Assembly (NCBI RefSeq): GCF_002286785.1
Contig: NZ_MUJY01000190.1
Coordinates: 1 to 64,000 of the forward strand
Direction of reading: 5' to 3'
Source: Pseudomonas sp. PIC25
GTDB lineage: Bacteria; Pseudomonadota; Gammaproteobacteria; Pseudomonadales; Pseudomonadaceae
DNA length: 64,000 nt
The stretch's first letter is position 1, and each line of letters begins with the position of its first letter. The notes beneath the pieces were generated by a model, which saw only the letters and a program-made list of their open reading frames with translations, did not search any database and was not told the DNA's origin. Positions 18,464 through 27,197 of the stretch are shown in pieces. The position numbers and the translations under genes are program-made.

Positions 18464-19381
18464 TCAGGCGCCGGGCACGAAGTGCTTCTGCGCGGTGCCG
18501 CGGGCGATCAGGCGGGACAGGTAGTCGAGCTTTTGCGGATCGCGGTCGACGAAGCGGAAGGTCAGTTGCAGCCAGTCGCTGTCAGGCTTGGGCTCCAGCG
18601 CGGCAACGGCGTGGAGGTAGCCGTTCAAGCGCGCCACTTCGGCGCTTTCACCCTGCTCCAGGTCGAGTACGGCGCTTTCCAGTACCTGGGGCAGCGGATC
18701 GCCGCGGCGTACCACCAGCAGGGCTTCCTTGAGGCTGAGGGCCTTGATCACGCAGGCCATGTTGCCGCCCGGCAGGCGCAGTTGTCCCTGGCCACGACCG
18801 CCGGGCGCCTGTGCAGCCGGCTTGGCCGAAGCCGCCGGAACGGGGGCGGGGGCGGGGGCGGGGGCGGAACGGGGTGCGGGTTCCGGTGCCGTGGGCTTGA
18901 TCACCTCGGCCTTGCCGCCGGTCAGCGCGGCCAGCGAATCGTTCGGCAGGCCGCCGGCGAGGCTGCGTGCCGGGGCGCTGGCAGCCAGGGCTTCGAGGCG
19001 CCCGGCGCGGTGCAGGGCCTTTTTCACCTTGGTGATCAACTGGTCATTGGAGAAGGGTTTGCCGATGTAATCGGAGACGCCCGCCTGGATGGCCTGGACC
19101 ACGTTCTCCTTGTCGCCGCGGCTGGTGACCATGATGAAGGGAACGCCTTTCAGCTCGGCCTGTTCGCGGCACCAGACGAGCAATTCCAGACCCGACATCT
19201 CCGGCATTTCCCAGTCGCAGAGGATCAGGTCGACCGGCTGACGGGACAGCATCTGCTGGGCCTTGCGCCCATTGATCGCTTCTTCGATCTGGATGCCGGG
19301 AAAGTGGTCGCGCAGCCCTTTTTTCACCAGATCGCGAATAAAGGACGCGTCATCCACCACCAACACACGGACTTTAGTCAT
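18464..19381 (-). CDS. response regulator with C-terminal PilZ-like domain
   Basis: A 305-residue protein. The receiver domain (about 1-125) has D10-D11, phospho-acceptor D56 in 'DLILCDWEMPEMSG' and the lysine of 'GKPFSNDQL'. A proline-alanine linker (about 165-195) includes (AP)n encoded by tandem GGGGGC units near 18841-18867. The C-terminal 100 residues look like a degenerate PilZ fold: 'GNMACVIKALSLKEALLVVRR' resembles the strand pattern, but the RxxxR and D/NxSxxG c-di-GMP motifs are not clear. PAO1 has a response regulator at the same place. Output function is unknown. Confidence 0.8.
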   Translation of the reverse strand: MTKVRVLVVDDASFIRDLVKKGLRDHFPGIQIEEAINGRKAQQMLSRQPVDLILCDWEMPEMSGLELLVWCREQAELKGVPFIMVTSRGDKENVVQAIQAGVSDYIGKPFSNDQLITKVKKALHRAGRLEALAASAPARSLAGGLPNDSLAALTGGKAEVIKPTAPEPAPRSAPAPAPAPVPAASAKPAAQAPGGRGQGQLRLPGGNMACVIKALSLKEALLVVRRGDPLPQVLESAVLDLEQGESAEVARLNGYLHAVAALEPKPDSDWLQLTFRFVDRDPQKLDYLSRLIARGTAQKHFVPGA

Positions 19382-19490
19382 TGGCCACTCCTGAAGAATG
19401 GCCTAAGCATAGCCTTGGACACTGGCCAAAGGCCAACGGAAGCGGGACATCGATCTTGCCGGTATCGAGCACCGTTTCCGCCGCCGGGGC

Positions 19491-20213
19491 TTATTCCTTG
19501 CCCTGCACTTCTTCCTGCATGCGCGCCAGCCCCATGTGGCGGACGTCGGTACCACGCACCAGATAGATGACCAGTTCGGCGATGTTGCGCGCATGATCGC
19601 CGATGCGTTCCAGCGAACGCAGCACCCAGATCACGTTGAGTACGCGGGAGATCGAACGCGGGTCTTCCATCATGTAGGTGACCAGTTCGCGCAAGGCGGT
19701 CTTGTATTCGCGATCAACGGTCTTGTCGTACTGCGCCACCGACAGCGCCAGGTCGGCATCGAAGCGGGCGAAGGCATCCAGCGCCTCCTGCACCATCCTG
19801 CGCACCTGGTCGCCGATGTGGCGGACCTCGACGTAGCCGCGCGGAGATTCGCCTTCCTCGCAGAGCTGGATGGCGCGGCGGGCGATCTTCGAGGCTTCGT
19901 CGCCGATGCGCTCAAGATCGATCACCGACTTCGACACGCTGATGATCAGGCGCAGATCGGAAGCCGCCGGCTGGCGACGGGCGAGGATGCGGACGCACTC
20001 CTCGTCGATGTTGCGCTCCATCTGGTTGATCTGGTCGTCGATTTCGCGTACCTGCTGGGCCAGGCCGGAGTCGGCGTCGATCAGCGCGGTGACGGCGTCG
20101 TTGACCTGCTTCTCGACCAGCCCGCCCATGGCCAGGAGGTGGCTGCGCACTTCCTCCAGCTCGGCGTTGAATTGCTGGGAGATATGGTGGGTAAGGCTGT
20201 CTTTATCGATCAT
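19491..20213 (-). CDS. phoU: phosphate-specific transport regulator PhoU
   Basis: A 240-residue all-helical protein with two tandem three-helix PhoU repeats. The metal-binding signatures 'DLERIGDEASKIARRA' (about 105-120) and 'SLERIGDHARNIAEL' (about 200-215) are both present. It links PstSCAB to PhoR and keeps PhoR inactive when phosphate is abundant. It is the last gene of the pst operon, 107 nt after pstB, across a CAAGC repeat. Confidence 0.97.
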   Translation of the reverse strand: MIDKDSLTHHISQQFNAELEEVRSHLLAMGGLVEKQVNDAVTALIDADSGLAQQVREIDDQINQMERNIDEECVRILARRQPAASDLRLIISVSKSVIDLERIGDEASKIARRAIQLCEEGESPRGYVEVRHIGDQVRRMVQEALDAFARFDADLALSVAQYDKTVDREYKTALRELVTYMMEDPRSISRVLNVIWVLRSLERIGDHARNIAELVIYLVRGTDVRHMGLARMQEEVQGKE

Positions 20214-20224
20214 GTTCGCTCCGC

Positions 20225-20325
20225 GAAAGCCTCAAGCTGCAAGCCTTAAGCTGCAAGCTGAGTATCGTGCACTGGTTGCTCTTGCTTGCCGCTTGAAACT
20301 TGCGGCTTGTCGCTGTCTTTTTAGC
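20225..20325. repeat. CAAGC-family repeat cluster between pstB and phoU
   Basis: Several copies of CTCAAGCTGCAAGC and its complement GCTTGCCGCTTG fill the pstB-phoU gap and can fold into alternative hairpins. Position within an operon suggests a role in mRNA processing or differential stability. Confidence 0.65.
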
Positions 20326-21154
20326 CATAGCGCCCGGTGATGTAGTCTTCGGTCTGCTTCTTCGCCGGGTTGGTGAACAGCGTATCGGTGTCGCCGAACT
20401 CGATCAGCTTGCCCATGTACATGAACGCCGTGTAGTCGGACACCCGGGCGGCCTGTTGCATGTTATGGGTCACGATGACGATGGTGTACTTGGATTTCAG
20501 TTCGTAGATCAGCTCTTCCACCTTGAGGGTGGAGATCGGGTCCAGTGCCGAGCAGGGTTCGTCGAGCAGCAGGACTTCCGGCTCCACGGCGATGGTACGG
20601 GCGATCACCAGACGCTGCTGCTGGCCGCCGGAGAGGCCGAGGGCGGACTCGTGCAGGCGGTCCTTGACCTCGTCCCAGAGTGCAGCGCCCTTGAGGGCCC
20701 ACTCGACCGCTTCGTCGAGCACGCGCTTCTTGTTGATGCCCTGGATGCGCAGGCCGTAGACCACGTTTTCATAGATGCTCTTGGGGAACGGGTTGGGCTT
20801 CTGGAACACCATGCCGACGCGGCGACGCAGCTCGGCGACGTCCTCACCCTTGCGGTAGATGTTGCGGCCGTCCAGGTTGATCTCGCCTTCCACTCGGCAG
20901 CCGTCCACCAGGTCATTCATTCGATTGAAGCAGCGCAGCAAGGTCGACTTACCGCAGCCGGACGGACCGATGAAGGCGGTGACACGCTGCTTCGGGATGT
21001 TCATCGACACGCCGTGCAGCGCCTGTTTGTCGCCGTAGAACAGGTTCAGGCCGGGCACTTCGATGGCCACGGTTTCTTCGGCCAGACGCAGGTTCTGCTT
21101 GTCGCGGCCAAGGGCGGCGATGTCGATGCCATGGCTGTGGGTTTCGTGTTGCAT
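20321..21154 (-). CDS. pstB: phosphate ABC transporter ATP-binding protein
   Basis: A 277-residue ATPase of the PstB type. Walker A 'GPSGCGKST' (about 60), the signature '[14 protein letters not shown]' (about 170), Walker B '[12 protein letters not shown]' (about 190) and the switch histidine in 'VTHNMQQA' are intact. The N-terminus has about 20 residues beyond the E. coli protein. It drives phosphate import with PstC and PstA, and contributes to signalling through PhoU. Confidence 0.97.
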   Translation of the reverse strand: MQHETHSHGIDIAALGRDKQNLRLAEETVAIEVPGLNLFYGDKQALHGVSMNIPKQRVTAFIGPSGCGKSTLLRCFNRMNDLVDGCRVEGEINLDGRNIYRKGEDVAELRRRVGMVFQKPNPFPKSIYENVVYGLRIQGINKKRVLDEAVEWALKGAALWDEVKDRLHESALGLSGGQQQRLVIARTIAVEPEVLLLDEPCSALDPISTLKVEELIYELKSKYTIVIVTHNMQQAARVSDYTAFMYMGKLIEFGDTDTLFTNPAKKQTEDYITGRYG

Positions 21155-21164
21155 ATGCTCACTC

Positions 21165-21252
21165 CGTTCGCAGCGGCAAGCTGCAAGCTATGAGCTGCAA
21201 GCCCATCGCCGCAGGCTTCCACTTGGAGCTTGCGGCTTGAGGCTTGCGGCTC
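21165..21252. repeat. CAAGC-family repeat cluster between pstA and pstB
   Basis: Copies of GCAAGCTGCAAGC, GAGCTGCAAGC and the complement GCTTGCGGCTTGAGGCTTGC occupy the pstA-pstB gap, in the same style as the pstB-phoU gap. Confidence 0.65.
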
Positions 21253-21256
21253 AGAT

Positions 21257-22927
21257 TCAATGGTCCAGGGCCTTGTATTTCTCGCGCAGGTGGTTGCGCA
21301 TGTACACCGCGCTGAAGTTCAGCAGTGCGATCACCACCACCAGCAGCAGCGCGGTGGCGTATACCAGCGGCCGCGCGGCCTCGACGTTGGGGCTTTGGAA
21401 GCCGACGTCGTAGATATGGAAGCCCAGGTGCATGATCTTCTGGTCCAGGTGCAGGTACGGGTAGTTACCGTCCAGCGGCAGGCTCGGCGCCAGCTTGACC
21501 ACACCGACCAGCATCAGCGGTGCCACTTCGCCGGCAGCACGCGCCACGGCGAGGATCAGGCCGGTCATCATCGCCGGGCTGGCCATGGGAATGACTACGT
21601 TCCACAGGGTTTCGATCTTGGTCGCGCCCAGGGCCAGGGAGCCTTCGCGCACCGCACGGGGAATCCGCGCCAGGCCTTCTTCGGTGGCGACGATCACCAC
21701 CGGCAGGGTGAGGATGGCCAGGGTCAGCGAGGCCCACATCAGGCCGGGGGTGCCGAAGGTCGGCGCCGGCGCGGCCTCGGGGAAGAACAGCCGGTCCAGC
21801 GAGCCGCCCAGGACATAGACGAAGAAGCCCAGGCCGAATACGCCGTAGACGATCGACGGCACACCCGCGAGGTTGTTCACGGCGATGCGGATGACACGGG
21901 TCAGCGGGCCCTGACGGGCATATTCGCGCAGGTAGACCGCCGCGATCACACCGAACGGCGTCACCAGCACGGCCATCAGCAACACCATCATCACGGTGCC
22001 GAAAATCGCCGGAAAGATGCCGCCTTCGGTGTTTGCTTCACGCGGGTCGTCGCTGACGAACTCCCAGAGCTTGCCGAAGTAGAAGCCGAACTTTTGCAGC
22101 ATGGACATCGCGTTCGGCCGGTAGGCACGGACCACCTTGCCCATGTTCAGCTCGATCTCGCGGCCATCGCTCACCTTCACGGTGACGCTGTCGCGCTGGA
22201 ACTGCTGGTGCAGGTCGGCGAGCTGGCTCTCCAGCACCTTGTACCCGGCATCCAGTTCGGCGCGCTCGGCGTCCAGCTCGGCCTGCGCAACGGCGTCCAG
22301 GCGTCCTTGCAGTTCCAGCTTGCGGGTCTTCAGGCGCAGGCGTTCGAGGCCGGCGTTGATACGGCCGATGTCCTTCTTCTCCAGACGCTCGATTTGCGTA
22401 TGCAGCAGGTCCACGCGCTCGATACGCTTCTGGAACTCGTCCCAGGCGCCCTCACCCTCGGCCACTACCTGGCCGCTTTCCTTGACGTTGACCAGATAGC
22501 CGTAGAAGTTGCCCCACTCGCGGCGCTCGATGGCCATCAGCTCGGCCGGGCGGCGCACGTCGCTCAGCCACTCGCCGATCACCCAGCTGAAGTCGGCACC
22601 GAAGATTTCGCGGTTGCCCACCTTGAGCAGCTCGCGGGTCATGAATTCGCCGCCTTCCACGTTCACCGGCAGACCCGAGGCCGCCAGGCGCGCACGCGGC
22701 ACCTCTTCGGCCTGGACCACTTCACCGGCCAGGGTCTTCGCCGGTTCGCCGGGAATCTGGTAGGTGCCTTCGATGATATTGGCCGGCCAGAAGTGGCCCA
22801 GGCCGCGCACGGCGATCAGCGCCAGCAGCCCCAGAGTCATGATGATGGCGATCGACACCGCGCCGCCATTCAGCCAGACCCAGGGAGAGCCGCTCTTGAA
22901 CCAGGTTTTCAGGGTTTGCTGTTTCAC
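21257..22927 (-). CDS. pstA: phosphate ABC transporter permease PstA, long form
   Basis: A 556-residue permease, nearly twice the E. coli PstA. The C-terminal half (about 290-556) is the binding-protein-dependent permease domain with 'EGSLALGATKIETLWNVVIP' as the EAA loop that contacts PstB. The N-terminal half carries a first membrane segment (about 18-45, DUF3333 type) and a periplasmic region with a heptad-rich coiled coil at about 165-245 ('ERVDLLHTQIERLEKK' onward). Similar long forms are known in Pseudomonas. It lies 22 nt after pstC. Confidence 0.94.
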   Translation of the reverse strand: MKQQTLKTWFKSGSPWVWLNGGAVSIAIIMTLGLLALIAVRGLGHFWPANIIEGTYQIPGEPAKTLAGEVVQAEEVPRARLAASGLPVNVEGGEFMTRELLKVGNREIFGADFSWVIGEWLSDVRRPAELMAIERREWGNFYGYLVNVKESGQVVAEGEGAWDEFQKRIERVDLLHTQIERLEKKDIGRINAGLERLRLKTRKLELQGRLDAVAQAELDAERAELDAGYKVLESQLADLHQQFQRDSVTVKVSDGREIELNMGKVVRAYRPNAMSMLQKFGFYFGKLWEFVSDDPREANTEGGIFPAIFGTVMMVLLMAVLVTPFGVIAAVYLREYARQGPLTRVIRIAVNNLAGVPSIVYGVFGLGFFVYVLGGSLDRLFFPEAAPAPTFGTPGLMWASLTLAILTLPVVIVATEEGLARIPRAVREGSLALGATKIETLWNVVIPMASPAMMTGLILAVARAAGEVAPLMLVGVVKLAPSLPLDGNYPYLHLDQKIMHLGFHIYDVGFQSPNVEAARPLVYATALLLVVVIALLNFSAVYMRNHLREKYKALDH

Positions 22928-22949
22928 GGACGTCTACCTTTCCAAGCCG

Positions 22950-25235
22950 TTAGAGCGACGCATACTTGCCGCGCAACCGCTGACGAATCAGCTCGGCCAG
23001 CGTATTCATCACGAAGGTGAACAACAGCAGCACCAGCGCGGCGAGGAACAGCACGCGGTAGTGGGTGCTGCCCACCTCGGACTCCGGCATTTCCACCGCC
23101 ACGTTGGCGGCGAGGGTACGCAGGCCCTCGAAGATGTTCGCTTCCATGATCGGCGTGTTGCCGGTGGCCATCAGCACGATCATGGTCTCGCCGACGGCAC
23201 GGCCCATGCCGATCATCAGCGCTGAGAAGATGCCGGGGCTGGCGGTGAGGATCACCACGCGGGTGAGCGTCTGCCAGGGCGTGGCGCCCAAGGCCAGGGA
23301 GCCGAAGGTGAGGCTCTTCGGCACACTGAACACGGCGTCTTCGGCGATCGAATAGATGTTCGGGATCACCGCGAAGCCCATGGCCAGGCCGACCACCAGG
23401 GCGTTGCGCTGGTCGAAGGGAATGCCCAGGTCGTTGGACAGCCACAGGCGCATGTTGCCGTCGAACAGCCAGTTCTCCAGGTGTCCGCTCATGCCTAGGG
23501 CGAACCAGCCAACCGCCAATACCACCGGGATCAGCAGCGCCGCTTCCCAGCCGTCCGGCACGCGCAGGCGCACCGACTCGGGCAGGCGGCTCCAGACGTA
23601 GCCGGCGAGCAGGATGCCCAGCGGCGTCAGCAGCAGGAGACTGAAGATGCCGGGCAGGTGGTTCTCCAAGTAGGGCGCCAGGAACAGGCCGGCGAAGAAG
23701 CCGAGGATGACCGTCGGCAGCGCTTCCATCAGCTCAATTACCGGCTTGACCTTGCGGCGCATCGCCGGGGCCATGAAGTAAGCGGTGTAGATCGCCGCGG
23801 CAATTGCCAGCGGGGCCGCCAGCAGCATGGCGTAGAAGGCCGCCTTCAACGTGCCGAAGGCCAGCGGCGAAAGGCTCAGCTTGGGCTCGAAATCCGAGTT
23901 GGCTGCCGTGGACTGCCAGACGTACTTGGGCTCGTCGTAACTCTCGTACCAGACCTTGCCCCAGAGCGCGCTCCAGGAAATTTCCGGGTGTGGGTTATCG
24001 ATCAGGAAACGCTGGAACTGCCCCTTGGACTCCACTATCAGGCGGTTCGCTCGCGGCGACAGCGCGGCGATGGCGGCACCTTCAGCCACCGGCTCGATGA
24101 GCAGGGTCCGGTGGGCGGTGCTATGGAAAATCCCCAGGGTGCCGGTGGCGTCCAGGGCGACGAAACCCTTGCGGCGCTCTTCCGGAAGCACTTGGGTGAT
24201 GGCGGCGTTGCCCAGTTGGAAGCTGCGGATGCTCTTCAGCTCCGCCTTGCCGTTGGGGTCGCGGACCATGAACCACTGCTGGATACCGCCCTTGGAGTCG
24301 CCAACCATCAGGGAAATACCGCCCAGCAGCGCGGACACGCTGGAGACCTCGGCCTGGGGGTCCTGCAGCAGGGTATAGCGGCCGTTCAGCACCCGCTTGC
24401 GCAGGTCGAACACGTCGGCGGTGGCGCGGCCATTGAAGACATAGAGCCAGAGCTGGCGCGGGTCGATCAGCAGTTGCTTGATCGGATCGGCGATCTGCGG
24501 GAGCGCGATGCGCTCCTCTTCCAGGTTGACCTCGCCGGTCAGCAGGTTCTCTTCGCGGCTCAGGCTGATCAGATGCACTTCGCTGCCGGTGGAACCCGCC
24601 AGCATCAGACCGGAACTGCTCTCGCTGATGGCTACGTGATCGAGCGCATTGCCGCGCGGGTCCAGGACGATAGGCGTTTCGCCGTAGGGATATTCGATCT
24701 GCGGACTGATGGTTTTCTTGTTGTCCGGATAGGTCACCTTGTACACGTGCCGGAGCACCAGTACTTGGCCGTTGGACAGACCGAGAACGACACGGTTGCT
24801 GCCGGGAACGTCCTGGCCAACCGAGGCGACCTCTACGCCTTGCGGGATCGCCAATTCGATGCGAGTCAGCGGCGCGGCGCTCTTCACGTCGAAGAACTGA
24901 ACCTGGCCGTTGCGGCTGAGGCGCATGGCGACTTGGTTCTGCTCCTCGATGGCCAGCAGCAGGGGCTCGCCCGCCTCGGCCAGCCAGGCCGCCGACTGCG
25001 GCTTGCGTGCGGTCATTTCGGCGCCCTGGAACATGGGCAGGACCACGTGGGCCAGATAGAAGAAGATCAGCGTGATGGCCCCGAGCACGGCCAGGCCACC
25101 GATCGACACGCACCAGCGGGCCAGACGGTCTTTCAGGGCACGGATGCGGCGCTTGCGCTGCAGGGCCGGGGTATTGAAGTCCAGCCGGTGCGAATTCGAG
25201 GAAGCGGTCATGGAAGCGTTAGCCAAGTCATTCAT
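22950..25235 (-). CDS. pstC: phosphate ABC transporter permease PstC, long form
   Basis: A 761-residue permease, more than twice the E. coli length. After a first membrane segment (about 45-70) there is a periplasmic insert of some 390 residues with repeated beta-rich units suggesting a propeller. The permease domain follows (about 470-761, EAA loop 'SLALGATPWQTLTRVVI'). Its role is phosphate passage together with PstA. The ATG at 25235 follows AGGG; a GTG two codons upstream is possible. A PhoB box with correct -10 places the transcription start at about this ATG, so a downstream start such as the ATG at 25211 is also possible. Confidence 0.93.
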   Translation of the reverse strand: MNDLANASMTASSNSHRLDFNTPALQRKRRIRALKDRLARWCVSIGGLAVLGAITLIFFYLAHVVLPMFQGAEMTARKPQSAAWLAEAGEPLLLAIEEQNQVAMRLSRNGQVQFFDVKSAAPLTRIELAIPQGVEVASVGQDVPGSNRVVLGLSNGQVLVLRHVYKVTYPDNKKTISPQIEYPYGETPIVLDPRGNALDHVAISESSSGLMLAGSTGSEVHLISLSREENLLTGEVNLEEERIALPQIADPIKQLLIDPRQLWLYVFNGRATADVFDLRKRVLNGRYTLLQDPQAEVSSVSALLGGISLMVGDSKGGIQQWFMVRDPNGKAELKSIRSFQLGNAAITQVLPEERRKGFVALDATGTLGIFHSTAHRTLLIEPVAEGAAIAALSPRANRLIVESKGQFQRFLIDNPHPEISWSALWGKVWYESYDEPKYVWQSTAANSDFEPKLSLSPLAFGTLKAAFYAMLLAAPLAIAAAIYTAYFMAPAMRRKVKPVIELMEALPTVILGFFAGLFLAPYLENHLPGIFSLLLLTPLGILLAGYVWSRLPESVRLRVPDGWEAALLIPVVLAVGWFALGMSGHLENWLFDGNMRLWLSNDLGIPFDQRNALVVGLAMGFAVIPNIYSIAEDAVFSVPKSLTFGSLALGATPWQTLTRVVILTASPGIFSALMIGMGRAVGETMIVLMATGNTPIMEANIFEGLRTLAANVAVEMPESEVGSTHYRVLFLAALVLLLFTFVMNTLAELIRQRLRGKYASL

Positions 25236-25241
25236 GCGCAC

Positions 25242-25286
25242 ACCCTAGCGGCCATGTGTGACAGAAAAGTTACAGCGTGGTGACGC
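25242..25286 (-). promoter_or_regulatory. PhoB boxes and -10 upstream of pstC
   Basis: On the minus strand CTGTAAC-TTTT-CTGTCAC (25275 to 25258) is a near-consensus Pho box. A third half-site, GCGTCAC, lies one 11-bp period upstream (25286-25280). TAGGGT (25247-25242) sits exactly 10 nt beyond the last half-site, the proper place for the -10. This gives pstCAB-phoU a promoter of its own, apart from pstS. Confidence 0.7.
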
Positions 25287-25375
25287 AGCGACGCCCGCCC
25301 ATCGAAAACGAGAGGCGGGCTACACTGTGGCGTCAGGCTTTCGCCCGCGGCGTCCCTGCCGCAGCCATTACCGGA

Positions 25376-26344
25376 TCAGAGACCCAGTTCCTTCATGGTC
25401 TTGTCGATCACTTTCTTCGGCAGCGGGATGTAGCCATCCTTCACCACCACTTCCTGACCTTGCTTGGACAGGACCAGCTTGACGAACTCGGCGTCCAGCG
25501 GGCTCAGCGGCTTGTTCGGCGCCTTGTTGACGTAGACGTAGAAGAAGCGGGCCAGCGGGAACTTACCGGCCAGGGCGTTCTCTTCGTTGGCCTCGTAGGC
25601 TTCGCCGCCTTTCTTCGACAGCGGCACGGCGCGGACGCTGGAGGTCTTGTAGCCGATGCCCGAGTAACCGATGGCGTTCAGGGTGCTGGAGATGGACTGC
25701 ACCACGGAAGCCGAACCCGGCTGCTCGTTGACGTTGGATTTGAAGTCACCTTTGCACAGGGCCTCTTCCTTGAAGTAGCCGTAGGTACCGGATACCGAGT
25801 TGCGACCGAACAGTTGAATCGGCTTGTTCGCCCACTCGCCGGTCAGGCCCAGGTCGCCCCAGGTCTTGATGTCCTTCTCGCCACCGCACAGGCGGGTGCT
25901 GGAGAAGATGGCGTCGACCTGGGCGATATCCAGGGACTTGATCGGGTTGTCCTTGTGCACGAACACAGCCAGGGCATCGATGGCCACCGGGATGGCGGTC
26001 GGCTTGTAGCCATACTTCTCTTCGAAGGCCTGCAGCTCGTTATCCTTCATGGCGCGGCTCATCGGGCCGAGGTTGGCGGTGCCTTCGGTCAGGGCCGGCG
26101 GCGCGGTGGAGGAGCCGGCAGCCTGAATCTGGATGTTGACGTTCGGGTAGTTACGCTTGAACTCTTCGGCCCAGAGCGTCATCAGGTTGGCCAGAGAGTC
26201 GGAGCCGACGCTGGACAGGTTACCGGAAACGCCGGAAGTCTTTTCGTAGTTCGGCAGGGCCGGATCGACAGAGGCGATCGCGGTTGCGGCACTCACGCCA
26301 GCGGCGACGAAAGTCAGGGCCGCCATCAAACGCTTCAGTTTCAT
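25376..26344 (-). CDS. pstS: phosphate-binding periplasmic protein PstS
   Basis: A 322-residue PBP-type protein with a cleavable signal peptide (about 1-25, ending near '[10 protein letters not shown]'). Ligand loop segments '[20 protein letters not shown]' and '[14 protein letters not shown]' are typical of the PstS form found in P. aeruginosa. It captures phosphate in the periplasm and delivers it to PstCA. It lies 140 nt before pstC and has a strong PhoB-dependent promoter. In PAO1 the equivalent protein is among the most strongly induced by phosphate starvation. Confidence 0.97.
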   Translation of the reverse strand: MKLKRLMAALTFVAAGVSAATAIASVDPALPNYEKTSGVSGNLSSVGSDSLANLMTLWAEEFKRNYPNVNIQIQAAGSSTAPPALTEGTANLGPMSRAMKDNELQAFEEKYGYKPTAIPVAIDALAVFVHKDNPIKSLDIAQVDAIFSSTRLCGGEKDIKTWGDLGLTGEWANKPIQLFGRNSVSGTYGYFKEEALCKGDFKSNVNEQPGSASVVQSISSTLNAIGYSGIGYKTSSVRAVPLSKKGGEAYEANEENALAGKFPLARFFYVYVNKAPNKPLSPLDAEFVKLVLSKQGQEVVVKDGYIPLPKKVIDKTMKELGL

Positions 26345-26385
26345 GCCATGCTCCTAGCAAGGATTGTGATTGGTTGGCGCCGGCC

Positions 26386-26441
26386 AGTATCGGGAGGCCG
26401 TGTGACCACTCTATGAACTCAATGTGACAATTGCGTGACGT
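26386..26441 (-). promoter_or_regulatory. four tandem PhoB half-sites and -10 of pstS
   Basis: Reading the minus strand from 26441, four 11-bp units follow each other without a break: ACGTCAC-GCAA, TTGTCAC-ATTG, AGTTCAT-AGAG and TGGTCAC-ACGG. After the last heptamer come exactly 10 nt and then GATACT (26391-26386) as -10. This is a double Pho box, expected to bind two PhoB dimers. Confidence 0.85.
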
Positions 26442-26597
26442 GCGAACGACGTCCTTTCCCCTAAGGGTGCGGCAACATATCCTGACGTTTTCGACGGCCT
26501 CGCAGTCGTCGGCCGACCTGCCAGTCGGTATAATCGCCGGCCCGCCACCACGCGGGTTCTGCGCACAGAACAACAACCGCGCCGCGAGCCTCCGACC

Positions 26598-27002
26598 ATG
26601 AACGATTTAGAACAGGAAGACCCGATCCCCCAAGGCGATCTGGCCTTGCAGATCACCGCACTGCCGCGCGAAACCAACGGTTTCGGCGATATCTACGGTG
26701 GCTGGCTGGTATCTCAGATGGACCTGGCCGGCACCGCCATGGCCAGCAAGGTGGCCGGCGGTCGTGTCGCCACGGTGGCCATCGACCGCATGGCGTTCCT
26801 GGTTCCGGTGGCGGTGGGGGCGCAATTGTCCTTCTACACCCAGACCCTGGAGATCGGCCGCAGCTCGATCCAGATGCTGGTCGAGGTATGGAGCGACGAC
26901 CCGCTCTCCAGCGAATGGCGCAAGGTCACCGAGGCGGTGTTCGTCTTCGTCGCCATCGACGGCAGTGGTCGTACCCGTCCGGTTCCGCCGCGGCGCAGCT
27001 GA
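26598..27002 (+). CDS. hotdog-fold acyl-CoA thioesterase (YciA type)
   Basis: A 134-residue single hotdog-domain thioesterase. The family motif is present: 'ETNGFGDIYGGWLVSQMD' near residue 26, with the catalytic aspartate just before the main helix, then 'TVAIDRMAFLVPVAVG'. It should hydrolyse short- to medium-chain acyl-CoA in the cytosol; the exact substrate is not shown. It is divergent from pstS, sharing a 253-bp intergenic region, but no Pho box is oriented towards it. Confidence 0.88.
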   Translation: MNDLEQEDPIPQGDLALQITALPRETNGFGDIYGGWLVSQMDLAGTAMASKVAGGRVATVAIDRMAFLVPVAVGAQLSFYTQTLEIGRSSIQMLVEVWSDDPLSSEWRKVTEAVFVFVAIDGSGRTRPVPPRRS

Positions 27003-27033
27003 GTCTGCGGGAACGCACCACACCAGACCGCCT

Positions 27034-27100
27034 TGTAGGAGCCAGCTCTGCTGGCGAAGCTTTTTTGTTACCCCATTCGCGAGCAGAGCTCGCTCCTACA
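27034..27100. repeat. TGTAGGAGC hairpin pair (REP-like)
   Basis: TGTAGGAGCCAGCTCTGCTGG at the left and its inverted partner ending GAGCTCGCTCCTACA at the right. It is the same family as 11089-11157 and lies between the thioesterase gene and the convergent TRAP binding-protein gene. Confidence 0.7.
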
Positions 27101-27158
27101 GGGACCCAGGCCGCCGCATACGGATTCGCCCAACGATCCTCGACCCCGGAAAGCAGAA

Positions 27159-27177
27159 CGCCGGCTTTGCGCCGGCG
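27159..27177 (-). terminator. hairpin after the TRAP binding-protein gene
   Basis: CGCCGGC and GCCGGCG arms around TTTGC lie about 20 nt past the stop codon of the minus-strand gene. The downstream minus-strand sequence TTCTGCTTT is only moderately T-rich. Confidence 0.5.
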
Positions 27178-27197
27178 CTCCTTTCAACTACAGGGCA

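Noticed and set aside
18841-18868. GGGGGC repeat as a phase-variation switch
   Set aside because: The unit is 6 bp, so slippage changes the linker by two residues without shifting the frame.
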